The notes under the pieces were generated by a model, which saw nothing but the letters and a program-made list of their open reading frames with translations, searched no databases and was not told the DNA's origin. Made by a program: the position numbers and the translations under genes. A DNA stretch of 64,000 nt. It comes from Coprinus comatus (taxonomy: Eukaryota > Basidiomycota > Agaricomycetes > Agaricales > Agaricaceae). Positions 10,785-23,713 of the stretch are shown in pieces; position 1 is the first letter of the stretch, and each line of letters begins with the position of its first letter. The stretch lies in the NCBI GenBank assembly GCA_034638255.1, contig JAWPGT010000034.1, positions 62,001 to 126,000 on the forward strand, given 5' to 3'.

Positions 10785-12964
10785 AGTGGTAGCACTAGGT
10801 GTGGTTGAGCTGTATGTCACGGTAGTCTGTGAGGTACTCTCCACCGCTTCCAGTGAGAATGGCTTTTAACATAACTCTGAGTGCTTTATAGATTTGACAT
10901 AAGGCGCTTAGAATTCAGTTCCTTGTACTTTTCATTCGTTGCTACACTTCTCATTCCCGATGTTATATTCTAGACATTCCTAATACATCCCCATGACACT
11001 ATCATTTTCTGCCAGGTAGGGGTCGCTGGAGACCAAATGATCTATGCATGCACCATTCAATTGTAAGTTCTTGCTTTACGTTTTTCTCTGACACGTAGCT
11101 TTGTAAAATTTTACTAATGCTTTTGTTTTTTTACCCTTGTTCTTTTTCATATCAAGGCAAAGGCTTTGATCGGATAACCTGTGTGTCTTGATGCATGACG
11201 AATGTGATTCGTCTACAAGCTTTGATCAAACAAGTTACATAATATATTGTCAACCGGGAATTACGTCAGTAAAAACCATGATTGAATCCATTAGAATACA
11301 TTAGAATAGCTGAATGTTTAATCTCATATGTGAGATTAATATTATAGGTACATCCATATAATGATAAATATTGAATATTTTACACCATATATTAGGGTGA
11401 CACTAATACTTTCACCATGTATTACTAATAACTAGAAAGTGAAGATATGAGGGTTGAGTGAGGCCCATGTAGGACAAAAGGCAGTAATATATATTCATTA
11501 TATTGAGTACAACTTGAATGTAAAGGTTATCTTCCGATAGAATGATATTTAATGAGGGCCTTTCTCCTTAAAAAAAGCAATAGTTAGGGCTGCCGCTCAT
11601 AACCGTATAATATGGTTTATGGGCCACCCATATAAGATCTATGAATGAGAACAATAATAAACTGAAAACAAATAAGTTTGAAAGCTCTGAATCACAGGAT
11701 AGAAAAGTAAATACCTCAGTTCTCGAACAACAAAACTGAGGAAAGAAAAGACAGTCACGAAAACATTTTATCTATGATTACATAATATCAAAATATGGCG
11801 TAATGTCATCAACACAAATGAAAAATGAAAACAAGTTCATTTACAACAGAGTCCAATGTGAATTATGTCATTAATGATGTTTCGGCATTAGGAAATTTAT
11901 TGACACATGGGAGCTCAAGCAGCGTCACCCAAGAGTGCATACAAGACATTCAACTGACGTTCAAGAGGCCGATCGGTCATGTGACCTTATCCATATTTTC
12001 AACATCTCGTCTCTTCTTTTTTTTGTTCTCTCTCTCTCTCTTGCTCTTTCTCTTTTTCTCTCTCTCAGACTCTCTCCGTGACACCAGAATGCCACTCCTC
12101 ATTGGCTCCCTCCACTACCAGCTCATATTCCGAAGATATACCCGACTCATACCAGCAGTAAATCAGTACACTACCATAAGTACCATTTAAATTGACTTTT
12201 TTCTCAAATATGACTAGTGACCACCACAACAGGAAGAATGGAGTGACTTATAGGTAACTATGACCCACATGTCTGGTCATTCCAATTATCAGATGCAGTG
12301 CTCAATGAAAAAGTAAGTAAGTAGATATATGCGCATATAATCATTTGATTCTCACATTGATCAAATTCTTTTCGTAGATCTCAACTTGGTGTGTCACCAG
12401 CGTGTGTGTGTAATATCCTCAACTCAGATTTCTTTTGCTCTCACAATTTGTGCTCTCAATCTCTTCAGCTTGTCTCGACTTGGTCATTGTATAATACTAG
12501 TGCCTGTAGTAGTAGTAACTGATTATTTTATTATGTTTTCTTTCTTTGACTGTACATTTACCTGTCCTGAAATTATAACATGTGAAAGCTGTCACAGATG
12601 AGAGTTTCCAGCTAGTTTCATAGGATTAGAATAGATGATAATGCGTTCGAAAAGTTGCTTGTCATTGTAACACCGGTCCCGCACTGAAGTACTGAAATTC
12701 AGCTACAAAATAGCGTAGAATGTATAAGTACTGTTTATGATCTAGCCTGAAGCTATAGAGTTTATATATACAAAGGCCGTAGTTATAGGGTTTTGTTTAA
12801 GGTAGTAATCGCGGAATTCTGATATTACCGTTGAAGACTACTGTACTATCTGATGATGATCTGGAAGATGTAGAGGACTGGGATTAAGAACATGAATATC
12901 AAAGTCCTAGTACCAGTATTCCGAAGAATAAGGAATAGCAAGAAAATGGAAAGAATCTTGTCAC
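10785..12964. other. Intergenic between ISGGQF copies 2 and 3
   Basis: The left ~250 bp is the upstream region of copy 2, similar to that of copies 1 and 3. An AT-rich stretch follows. At 11262-11275 is TACGTCAGTAAAAA, nearly the 15-bp terminal repeat of the element at 45853-46813, so a relic end of the same transposon type may lie here. A CT-rich run is at about 12010-12067. No gene was recognised. Confidence 0.35.
10849..10885 (-). promoter_or_regulatory. Conserved TTAAAAGCC promoter block, ISGGQF copy 2
   Basis: Same ordered elements as in copy 1 (GAGTTATG, TTAAAAGCC, ATTCTCACTGGAAG), with the core about 77 nt upstream of the ATG. Confidence 0.55.
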
Positions 12965-13564
12965 TCAACACTCAAGTCTCTCAACCTTGATATCCTGACT
13001 CCAACTCGCATCCTCTTCACTCTCCATCAAGGTAAAGTAGCGCCGTTGTAATTTGTTGAAGTCTTCGCGTTCTCGGTGATATTCCTTTTTAAGTTGTTCT
13101 AACGTTAGCCGCCTGTTTTTGAGTTTTGTCCTAGCTAGTGCGAGTTCATCTTTAAGAATACGCATCTCGGTTAATTCGGGTGCGGAGGGAAGGGGTTGCC
13201 AAATGCCTAAAATTATGTACCTCTGTTATTCCGAGAAAAATAAATGTAATGAGAAAAACTCACTATTGAGACTACTGTTTACACCGTGCCCTTGCACGGT
13301 GGAAGCCCCCGGAGCTGTGGCACTGACATTAGGGTTGGCTGAAAAATTTACACATATCAATCTATGCTCGAATTCAAAGGGAATCTACTTACAAACTGGG
13401 AAAAATTGGCTCTGTTGAGAGTCTATCGTTGCTTGCTGACCGACTGGATTGCTTGCCACCACGTCATGATTTCCGTCATAGTTGTTGGTATTACTATTAC
13501 CATGTACAACATAGTACTGTCCGCCGCTGATATCTTGAACCGTAGCGTTTTTGAAGAATGACAT
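12965..13564 (-). CDS. ISGGQF-motif small coiled-coil protein, copy 3 (162 aa)
   Basis: Three exons on the minus strand: 13393-13564, 13264-13338 and 12965-13206, summing to 163 codons. It starts MSFFKNATVQDISGGQYYVV, then HGNSNTNNYDGNHD, with Tyr replacing Phe in the core motif. A Gln-rich linker and a Ser/Thr/Gly-rich second exon follow. The third exon encodes a highly charged helix (MRILKDELALARTKLKNR, LTLEQLKKEYHREREDFNKL). Intron phases and the CCAAC start of exon 2 are conserved. The TTAAAAGCC block is not evident here; a CATAATAAAA run about 60 nt upstream may serve as the TATA box. Function unknown. Confidence 0.75.
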
Positions 13565-14782
13565 AGTGGGCCCTGGTGAACCGTGAGATCGTTTGGGCAC
13601 CTCGCAATACTAACGAGCTGTTTTATTATGACGAGGGGGCGCTTGACTTCCATATTTCCCACAAAACAATATCTTGAATTCGGTCCCTTGTATTTTTCAT
13701 TTGTCGTTGTATTTCTCTTCTGTTGTTGTTTTTTTAGACATTTCTATAGTAACGTTCCTGACATGCATGAGACAAAATTATGCAACAGAGGTCCATCATT
13801 GGCTTCTATTAAAGCTTGAAGCCTTGGGGTATGTTTGAAGGGCGTTCCTAGAAAGTTGAAACAGCTGAGCATTTGGCCCGGGTGAGCGATCGGACTCTGC
13901 CGGGAACGTCTGAACCAAACAACTAGTAATTGCGATGAGGTGAGCCTTACCGTTCTTTGGCTGAATGGGTGGTACAGAAAGGAGGTTCAGGCGGTCGAGG
14001 CCAAAAAGTAAGTAGCATTGTCCATCTCTTCACCACCATGCCTTATATTAAAAAGAGGCTGGAGAGCTGCCTAAGTTGGGGGTCTGATCTGCTGTGGCAG
14101 TGCAGTATTACTTTTCTCTCTACAGCCGGACTCCGTGCACAAGTTATCCGCGACTGACAGTGAAGTCAAGTACGAAATGTGCGATATTGCTATATTGGAT
14201 ATACTCTGCACCAGCTCTACACACTCCCCGTGTCTCATCTTCTCAACGCATCACATCCAAGTGAAATGACAGTGCCTCGAGGCTCTTCTAGAAAGATTGC
14301 ATAGATCAACCTCCTTCTTTTTCGGCATTCTTGCCACCCGTGCACAGTCCTACAGCAGCAGTACAGCAATCTACCCACGATGGCACGAAACCCAACCTTA
14401 ATTAAACGTACCGGGTTCGTTTCTTGTATTAGGGTAGAAATCACCAGCTTTCAGTTTGCGGGCAAATTGCGCGAAGCATTTGGAAGTCCAATTAACCGTA
14501 GACGTCCTACACCTTACCAACGCCGCCTTTTGGACGTAAACAAGGGAACATCGTGGCATTCTCTTTCTATCACTGATTTACTTGCATAATACCCGAGTTC
14601 TCCGTGGATTTGGAATGTGAGGATCGAAATACTATGTCCTGGAAGCACCTTGCCAATACTTCCACCTTGCCGCCACCGTGTGGCTTCTCCTCGCGCTCGA
14701 ACACTTTGCAGCTGCTTCATTCTTTGCACTGCTCTCATCGACAGCGGCCGTTGTCCTTGGCTCGTACTCGCGTCCTCTTCAC
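13565..14782. other. Divergent intergenic region
   Basis: It separates copy 3 (-) from the serine-rich gene (+). A 69-codon open stretch at 14380-14589 starts with ATG but has no family resemblance and no clear splice link to the downstream gene. It may be an upstream ORF or leader. Nothing else was recognised. Confidence 0.35.
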
Positions 14783-16227
14783 ATGTCTAGCTACTTTCAA
14801 CTCCCGCTCATTGCTGCCATGAACTGCGAGTACGTGGTTACAAAAGAAGTATAAATGCTTTTAACTCACATCATGGAAGCTCTGACACTACTACTATTGC
14901 CAACGGACGCCCCGCATCTTTGACCAAGGTCACGTCCTCCTCAGGAAAGGACAACGATTCGACTTCCACCATACAACCAGGAATGTTCCCTAACGATGAC
15001 TCTTCCGACACTGCAACCATTTTCGATGCTTTCAAAGAAATTGCTTTAGACCTCACTTTTTCGTTCTCTGCGCAGAACTCTCCGTCTTCGTTTATTGAGG
15101 AACTACCACGATCCGAGTCGTGCTCACCTTCACCGTCACCACCACCATCACCCTCCCTACCCTCTGTCGATATAGCACCTTCGATTAATACCATTTCACG
15201 AACCATGTCATTTGCTTCCCAAATGACGCCCCTTAGTTTCAACAAAAAGAAAAAGCTCAAATCGTCCAAATTATCCCCTCAGCAATCATCCTCCATATTA
15301 CGTGGCTCTTGGCCTATGATGAAGTATGTAGGGAAAGGAACGCCTATTGATAAAGGAAGAAGAAACGAGTGGATTGGAGTTTCAGCGGAGAATGTCGATG
15401 AAAATGGTCTATTATTTTCTTCAGATGTACGGGCGACGTCTTTGGATTCACGTTCACCCAGACCATCCTCTTCATCTGACTGGGACTTCTTAAACACGGG
15501 ACTACCTTCTGGTTCTCCACACTCAGCGAAGCGATCTATTTCTGCTCATGGGGCGGTGGAAGAGGAACAAGAAAAAGATAGGGTACCGCCTTTACAAAGA
15601 ATTGAAATCAATTTGTTGGAAGGGGAAACCTCAGATGATTGGGCATCCGTTATGGAGACTGTTCTTGGTTCCGGTGACGGAAATCAGCAGGGAATTGCAC
15701 CTCTTCAGGTTCTCGAGGAAGAAGAAGAGACTACCGTACAAGTGGAAGATGACACCGTAGTCCCTAATGTGGTACAAGATACGGGTTTACCACGGGAGGA
15801 GTTGGATAAAATTCAGTCAGAACTTCAATTCGACATAAACCTTGATCAAGCTCTCGACATTGGCTTCAATCCTGTTGGGGAAGGTGGAAATCTTTTTACA
15901 TTGGCGGGTATCACGGATTCTAACAACTCGAACTTGACAATACGACGCACTAATTCAGCTTCGTCACATTCTCAGTATTCAACACCTTCGGAAGGCCCGT
16001 CCAGTGATAACCGGCCTATAGCTTCTGGGTTAAACTCAACCCAAGCGCAGGAACGGACACCCGTTAGCGGTGTCTTCTCTGAAGTTCGCTCGACAAGTAG
16101 TATCAGAGCTCTTCCAGTCGGACTGTCTAAGAAGGAAGAAGCAATGTATGGACCTTGGTGGAAACGAGCTCTCATTCGCCTCAAACGCGTTCCAACTCTT
16201 CTACGAAATCATCGTAATTCTTGTTAA
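14783..16227 (+). CDS. Serine-rich protein of unknown function (464 aa)
   Basis: Two exons, 14783-14829 and 14880-16227, sum to 465 codons. The 50-nt intron has donor GTACGTGG and a TTAACTCAC branch site. I chose the ATG giving MSSYFQLPLIAAMNCDSDTT; a shorter start at the internal Met is possible. The protein is mostly disordered: Ser/Pro runs (SPSPSPPPSPS), a basic patch (NKKKKLKSSKLSP), an acidic stretch (LEEEEETTVQVEDDT) and a basic, Trp-containing C-terminus (GPWWKRALIRLKRVPTLL). No known domain is recognised. Such features fit a signalling or cytoskeletal scaffold, but that is only an impression. Confidence 0.7.
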
Positions 16228-19200
16228 TGCAGATTTTTTTCTCTATCCTTACTACCACCATAACTTCAGGGCTACAAGACGTTTATATAACCAACAAAAG
16301 AACTCATAGTATACTGGAATATTTCTCTCAATATACTTAGGCTTGTTTAGTATGTTGCACCATACCCCACACTCGTTTTACTCTTTTTACTACTACTTTC
16401 ATGCTACTCTCCTTATCGTTCTTTGCTTTCTTGTTTATTTCTGGTATTCTTGGTACTTGTGGTTACTGCGTATCCTTAGATCCGGGAAAGGGGATCTGGT
16501 CAACGGACTAACATATTCGTTTTCAGTTTTGGTTTCAATTTTTTGTTTGTTACTCTTTTCAAGCATTATACCAAGCCTAGTTATTTTCTGTTGTTTTACA
16601 GTCGTTTATATACATTATTGCCATGAGATTATTATTTGTTTCTTCTGTGTGATAGGGCAAGCCATGATTACGACGTAAATTTTAATATCAATTTTCTGGA
16701 AGAGGCTTAATGATCATGATTTGATGCCTTCTATTGCCACAAGACTACTAGGCCCGAATGAAGAGGTGATACCTAATAAACCAACAGGAGCCAACAATTA
16801 CTCGTTTATTACTTACCATATATACAAGGATATCAATGAACGGGGGTCGCTGAACGCCACTTTCAAGAATAGAACATTCATTCTTCAAAATACCAAATCC
16901 AGAGGGGTCCGACCGGTGTTGTTAAGTGGATCATTCTAGTTGACGTAGACTGGGATGATACTGTACCAACTGCTCTGGGATGCATTATGGCAGTTCATCG
17001 CTTTTCTATGTATATACATAGTGCCTGTGTAATTTCAGCAACACCGAGCTTGTCGGTATTTCACTATTTGCACAACTGGTATAATATTATGTATACGTAA
17101 TGATAGTTGGGTTGATGTTGTATAGTGTAACTGCGGTAACAGGCTTTGATTATCAGACGATTTCAGAGGTTGAACGTTTGAACATTGAAACGTTGAAGAC
17201 TGGGGTGTCCTGAAGAGTCACACACACAGCTTCTAGTGACAGAACTTACTCGCAGAGCTTGCGGCTGGGAATATCAATGGTATTTCGAGAATGTGACCAT
17301 CAACATAATCTGCATCATTCTGGAATACGATAATAAATTAAAGAAGGTTACCGATGGTAAAAAGGAAAGCACCAAAGCCGCAGGTGGCGCTAAGCATTCT
17401 TATCATTCTTATACTAGTACTAAGTATGCAAAAAAAAGTTTTTCCAAGTAGTATGATAGGCTGAGGCTGACGGGTCCGTAGGACCGAACGCTACAATAAT
17501 CCCGGAGTAATTTATAACTCAGCAACAGAAACCAACGTCAAGACTTCAGACCCAGGTCCCAAGCCATATAGTACTTATGCAGATAGAAAACCTTCTGTCT
17601 CAGTGTAGTAAAAAGAAATAAAGTTAGCCAATCATTGAGAGCATGTGCTAAGCTGGAAGCCGAGTTTTCTAGTAGTATTAATCAAGATTCTCTCATTCTT
17701 TGATTAGGTTTACAAATACCGTGTGTTAAGAATGTATGGGTAGAAGAACACGTATATGGATGGGTCAACTTATAGGTAAGAAAATTAGTACTTAGATAGT
17801 AACGAAGTTACCATCATTGTGTGGTACATCTGAGAATGGTTAGCCAGTTATAGTAAAGGTGCAGGTTAACAATAATGGGACAATAACACTAACAATCACG
17901 GCCATAAGCTGTTCTTTCGATTCCGGATTTATGGAATCACTGATTGGACGGCATCACGAATTCGGAATATTAGGAACTTCGTCGGAATGGACAATTGTGC
18001 GTACATTGAAATTAGTATGTACTTACTTGTGCTTGTTTTGTTTTTACAATAGAGTTCTATCAGAACGAGCTTCCTAGTGCTAGTCTATACGAAGCTTTAC
18101 GATATGATATGAATATAGTGAAGATTCTGATTCCCTAATTGTGTTCAAAAATAGGACAGATTTATGTATCCTCTTAAGTCAATGCTATCGGTGATAGGAC
18201 CCGAATGATTTATTGAAAAACGTTGTAGCTTTTTCTGATCGATGTGCAGATATGATGTCGATCTTGAGCTCCCTGAGTGAATGTTAACGTTGAACATCAA
18301 CCTAAGTATGCCCAACTGCGTAGGAGTAGTCGATAGCGGTTTTTACATTAATATGACGTCAAGGGTACAATAGTTACTCAGTTCTCTATTTCATCCGTCC
18401 TTTCCAATTGAGTTCTACTTATCTACAGTATGTACAGTATGTAAACACTACGCACGCAGTATGAAAACATAATCCGCTCCTTTTCCCTTCACAGTTAGCG
18501 TTGAATTATACGAATCCGTATGACATAGTTTGTTGCGTCAGTTATTGGTGCATCCATTCCATTATGCAGTGTAAGTATTTTTGTTTTCTTCTGCGGGTAA
18601 TTGATTTACACAGACATTTCAGAACACCCGAGTGCTGGATGTAGATGTACTAGTACAACATGTACCGTATCTTAGATTGATTGTGATATTTAGTGTTCGA
18701 GAATGGATTACTACGTCACACAACTTCTAGTTAAAACTTGTATTCTTATTGACCGGTACATTGAGCTCGGACCCGGACATGTCATTGTATGATATGTAAT
18801 GAAATTGTCTTCGAATTTAGAGGAATATAGTTTATTAGTAGGAGACAAGTGTAGGTGTAGGTTGATACGCTTCATGTATGTGATTTGAAAACAAGAACCT
18901 TCTCAGAGGTAGGACTCGGGATTGTCCTTTCTCAACTTAGCTTCTTACATTTTCAAAACTCGTTCAAAAAAGCACATGAAGGTTACGCCGCAGTAGGCGC
19001 CAGAAATGAGTTACCAGCAGGTAAGATACTTATAGTTGTATGACTACGCATCCTATTTCACCATGCAAAGCAAAATGACAGATATGTATATCATCAAGAG
19101 AGAGCAGTAATTGGGTGAGAGAGAACTGATAGTGATTTTTTACGAAAGAGAAAAATCGATGACGTCATATAATATACTTTCTTCCTAACACTCTTCCAAG

Positions 19201-21261
19201 TTCCCACTCCTCGAGGAGCCCAAGAGCAAAGAGTAATGTTTGAGGCCTTTGAGGATTTATCATCGGCGCTCGGATCCCAAAAGATGTTCAATTGATCTTA
19301 GTCTTGGCTTGCATTTTTGTACAAGCTGAATGTTATAACGTAACGCTAGAATGGAAAGGATTTAATTCTGGATATAAATGATCAAGATACATTTAATATA
19401 TTAAAATGGTTCTGCCTCAGCCTTCCGGAGTGTTCACGTCCGTGCCGACAGAACTCCCCGGGCTCTTTTAAAAACATTTAAGAAATGCACTTGTAGTTGT
19501 CACATTTTTATTGGCAATTCTGGCTGAAAGGAGAACTCCGACAGAGACGGTATATAAATAACAAGAAATGACGTCATAAAAGGATGACGAGTCCGAGAAT
19601 CACAATTGTCATTTACTCGAACTTAACATTCTGTTACATGTATAATTGGGAAGAAAGACATGGGATATGGTATCCACATGGGCCTTTGCTCCGATTCCGA
19701 TTCCGATTCTGTTTCAAATGATAAGAATGAAAAGGGTGTTTCCGTACTAGATCAATCTTAGACTCCTTTACAAATGAGTCTCGGTATAGTAAAACCTATG
19801 CTGCTTGGCACTTTCCGTTGTTGTTTATATATGCCAAGTTTTAAATGTCCAAACATTCCAAGAGATAGACATGCCATTTTCTATTTAGCACTCAAGACTC
19901 GGGGTAACTGACAACGGTACCGACCCGGCGGCTACTACATCGATCCTTCTCATTATATGGTTGTGTATATAATTATCATGTACCGATTCGAACTATATGT
20001 ACAAACACGATAAGTTGCACAAATTTGCATAGATATGGATTCTAAGTAGTTCTAGGTTTGATTCTAGCCCATCTATCAACATTCCGTTCAATTCTCAGGA
20101 GCCTCGAACGATTTATACAGGCTATGCATGTGTTATATGATTCATTAAGTTGTGATAAAAGGGATGAACCCCGAAGGCCGATAACAGTGTATGTGATAAA
20201 TGGAAAAAGGAAGAGGGGTTTACTATATCATTAAATATAGGTCTATAGGGGTATAACTGGAATGGCGTATACGGGATTGGGCGAAATTTACAAATATTGA
20301 TTAAAATTGATTTTGCGATATGATTAATTATTGTCTGTTATCTTATCACTGTATCTATCTTTATCTATCTAATAGCCCCTGTTCTACACTACTATAGTGT
20401 ATTATCTATTATCTTATCATCTTGTTGACTCATTCAAAGAGTTTGAATTTGGAAAATCCCTGGGCTATCGATTATGTCTTTTGTACAGGAGGCCCAGGGC
20501 CTAGGCACCTGTCAATAGTGCTACTTAAGTTGAAATTTCTCACCCTCTCTTCTTCTTTGTTCTGTAACTGTCAACACATCGAGTACACATCGATTTATAC
20601 AGGTGGAGAGATCGATTAAAGATATTTGGTAAGCGATTTTTGGATATTAATGAAACCTAATTCTGTGAAACTGAAGATGTGTTAATCGGAAATCCTGATT
20701 CACTTTTGTTCGTGTTAACAAAAAAAATTAGAATCAGAAATCGAAATCGGAACTTTGTTCAACTTGAAGGAATTTTCTATCTACCCCTATAAGGTGAGTT
20801 TGAGCTTGGGCGCTTATGTATTTCGTTTTTCATTTCGTTGTGGTGTTGCGGTTGTGTATTGTTGGAGAAATGGATTTGTCGTTTTGACACACCGCTTGGT
20901 GCGCTATGCGCCACATATCCACGGAACCATGGAATTTCTTGGAGGTGCTTATTTGGGCTCTCTGGCGCTTTCGTGTTTTGGATGGGTACTTACTTATCAT
21001 CAACTTCTCATCCACCCCACCCCCCCTCACCTCTGTTTTCGTTTTTCCATTACCTTGGCCTTTCGAATTATGACTATGTCCCATATCTTCCTTCTCCCTA
21101 TTCGCATTCCTCGATTCTTGTTCCTTGTTTCTCGTTTCTTTCAAATCTTATTCTCATTCTCATTCTCATTCTCTCGTCGACTCGACAATAACGAAAACTG
21201 ACCTACCTTAACTTCCAATTTTTTCTCTCTTTAAACCAGAATACAAACTACAACCTACACT
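16228..21261. other. Five-kilobase gene-poor region
   Basis: A T-rich stretch (16228-16680) is probably the 3' UTR of the serine-rich gene. I found no open frame with splice context, no transposase or RT motif and no tRNA in 16700-20700. The last ~500 bp before 21262 are CT-rich with TTCTCA repeats (about 21140-21172) and form the leader of the uricase gene. Confidence 0.35.
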
Positions 21262-23504
21262 ATGTCCACAAACACAAACGAAATCACTCAACTCTCATAT
21301 GCGAAATATGGAAAAGCAAATGTTAGAGTATTTCGTATCGTAAGAGAAGGAAATTGGCATAATGTTGTTGAATACAATGTTACGTCTTTATTGGAAGGTG
21401 ACATTGATGTTAGGTGAGTTTTCTTTCTTTTTTCCTTTATGTTTTGTTTTGTTTTATTTTGTTATTGTTTTCCGTTCCTCCACCCGTTTTTGTCATGTCC
21501 GATGTATACCACCCCACCCCTTACGCTGCCGTACGGATTCTCTATTCTCTATTCTCTATTCTGTTCGGTTCCACCTTTGGAATCTTGGAACCCTTAATCT
21601 CCTTCTCATCAACATTATACCGGTGACAAAAGTTTAAACGTTTAAAACCTTTTTTTCAAAAAAAAACCCTTGAAAGAGACTTATCCATGAGAGGCAACTT
21701 TGATTGGAGGGGACTAGATTCATTTAAATGATCTGCGCTCTAGGTTCTCTGGGTTCCTTTCTTCTTGGGATCCACTTTATTTTTATTTTATTTTTTGACG
21801 TGTCTTGGATTGTGGGTTTTTGATTATACTTAGTTTTGGAAAGACTGATTTTATTTGATGGTTCCTTTTTTGTCCGCTTTGGAATTCGGAATTTGGCGTT
21901 GACGTTTTGTTTTTATTTTGTTGTAGTTATACCGAGGCGGATAATAGTGTTGTTGTGGCTACTGATTCCAGTACGTCTTTGTTCTTCTCTCTCTCTATAT
22001 ATATATGCTAAACGTCTTTTATGTAGTCAAGAACATCACTTACTGTGCGTATATCAATTTAACATTCCTATTTTATTTTTTTCCACCTTCACACATAAAC
22101 ACAAACTGACCACTAAAAATAAAATAAAAAACAGTCTTAGCCAAAATATCTCCATACATCCTCTCACCAGAGAAATTCGCCTTACACCTCGGTTCATTTT
22201 TCGTTTCTAAATATTCTCACATTCATAAAGCTCATATCACAATTGAACAATTGAGGTGGAGTAGGATTCAAGTTCCAACTAACGAAACCGAAGCATTAGA
22301 AGAACATACACATGCATTTTTTAGGGATGGTGATGAGAAAAGGATTGTTCAGGTTATTGTTGATGGTACTAATGGAAAGGATAAATTGAGTGCTAGTTTG
22401 AGTGCTGGATTGACTGATCTTCTTGGTACGTTTTTCTCTATACTAAAAATCAAGACAAAGTACTAATTATATGTATATTGATAAATCGTTATCAAGTATT
22501 GAAATCGACTGGATCAGCATTCGAGAACTTCTATCGCGATGAATATACAACATTAACTCCAGTCAACGATCGTATTTTCTCAACTTCAATCGATTTGAGT
22601 TATAAATTCTCGAATGTTAAGTTGGAAACACCAAAGGATGAGAAGAAGTTGGAGTTTGTGGTTCCGATTAAGAAAGGTGAGGATGGGTATGAAGGAAGTG
22701 TTTGGGATGAAGATGTTATTGGAAGAGCTAGAAAAGCAACTTTGGAAGTGTTTGCTAAGGATGAAAGTGCTAGTGTTCAGGTGCGTGTTTTTATTTATTG
22801 CTTTGTTGTCATCGTTTTCGTTGTGTGTGCGTGCGCGTGGACGTAACTCGTTACACCTTCTATTACTGGCCTTAAAGGGTTTTCTTCCTTCCTTCTCTCT
22901 ACCCTTGGGGGTTACCATTCGGCCGAAATAGAAGAGCACGGCTGCTCTTTTGTGTTTTGGTTTTGTTTTTTTTTTGGGGGGGAGGGAGATGCTTCTTTTT
23001 GGTTACCTTGGAAATGAGGGTACTGATGTATTACTACGCGAGATTTTAGGCTACGTTATACAAGATGGGACAGCGGATCATTATTGAGAATAAGAGTATT
23101 GAAGAGGTTTCGTATTCTCTACCCAACAAACACTACATTCCAGTGGACATGAAATATCTTGGAATTGACAATATCACTCCGTAAGTCACCTCTTGTTTTG
23201 ATTTTTCAAGTTCCCTTCCCAAAAAGAAAAGGGGGAAGGAAAGGAAAGGAAGTTTCGGGTTCGATGTTTGATTTGAATCTTGATTCTTTGATCTTGGAAG
23301 CTTGACAACTGATTGTGATTTCCTATTATATTATTTTATATTTTATTTGACAGGTCCGAAGCAGAGGTATTCTGCCCGATTGCCGCGCCGAGGTCCGTGG
23401 TTGTTTTGTTTGTGTGGGAAAAGTATGTGTGACAGAGAGGCTGACGTCATTTTTTTTTCCTTTATAAAAGTGGATTGATCTCCGCCAAGATCTGCCGCAA
23501 ATAA
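21262..23504 (+). CDS. Urate oxidase (uricase)
   Basis: Oxidises urate to 5-hydroxyisourate in purine breakdown for nitrogen. Eight exons: 21262-21413, 21927-21970, 22027-22044 (only 18 nt), 22135-22425, 22497-22780, 23050-23180, 23354-23392 and 23471-23504, summing to 331 codons (330 aa, usual family size). Diagnostic residues are present: the N-terminal YGKANVRV with Lys18, VVVATDSIKN with Thr63-Asp64, RDEYTTL, SASVQATLYKM, and SLPNKHYIPVDM with Asn289-His291. It ends SGLISAKICRK, so the SKL-type peroxisomal signal seen in many fungal uricases is missing; the enzyme may be cytosolic or use another signal. The last intron uses the weak donor GTCCGT; reading through it would give a different, non-homologous end. 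Confidence 0.92.
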
Positions 23505-23713
23505 ACTACGTCATGGGAAGCAAAGGGATTTAGTTTTTGGGGTTATGGTCTGTGCGAGGGGAAGAGTTGGTATATGTTTTGAAGGATGAGTGAAAAGAGA
23601 GAGAAGAAGAAGAGATAGATGGTGAGGAAATGTACAGTGAGGTAGATAGGTGAATTGTAGGAGATATGGAAATTGAAGGAGAATGAATTTGAAAGAGGGA
23701 TGAGCGTGCGAAT

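Noticed and set aside
5489..13564. Biosynthetic gene cluster
   Set aside because: No backbone enzyme, tailoring enzyme or dedicated transporter; only two small families of unknown role.
14380..14589. 69-codon frame upstream of the serine-rich gene
   Set aside because: No convincing splice path into the main gene and no homology seen; kept only as a possible leader ORF.
16343..16678. Hydrophobic 111-codon frame resembling a membrane protein
   Set aside because: T-rich 3' UTR read as Phe/Tyr/Leu codons; no start context or introns and it follows directly after a stop.
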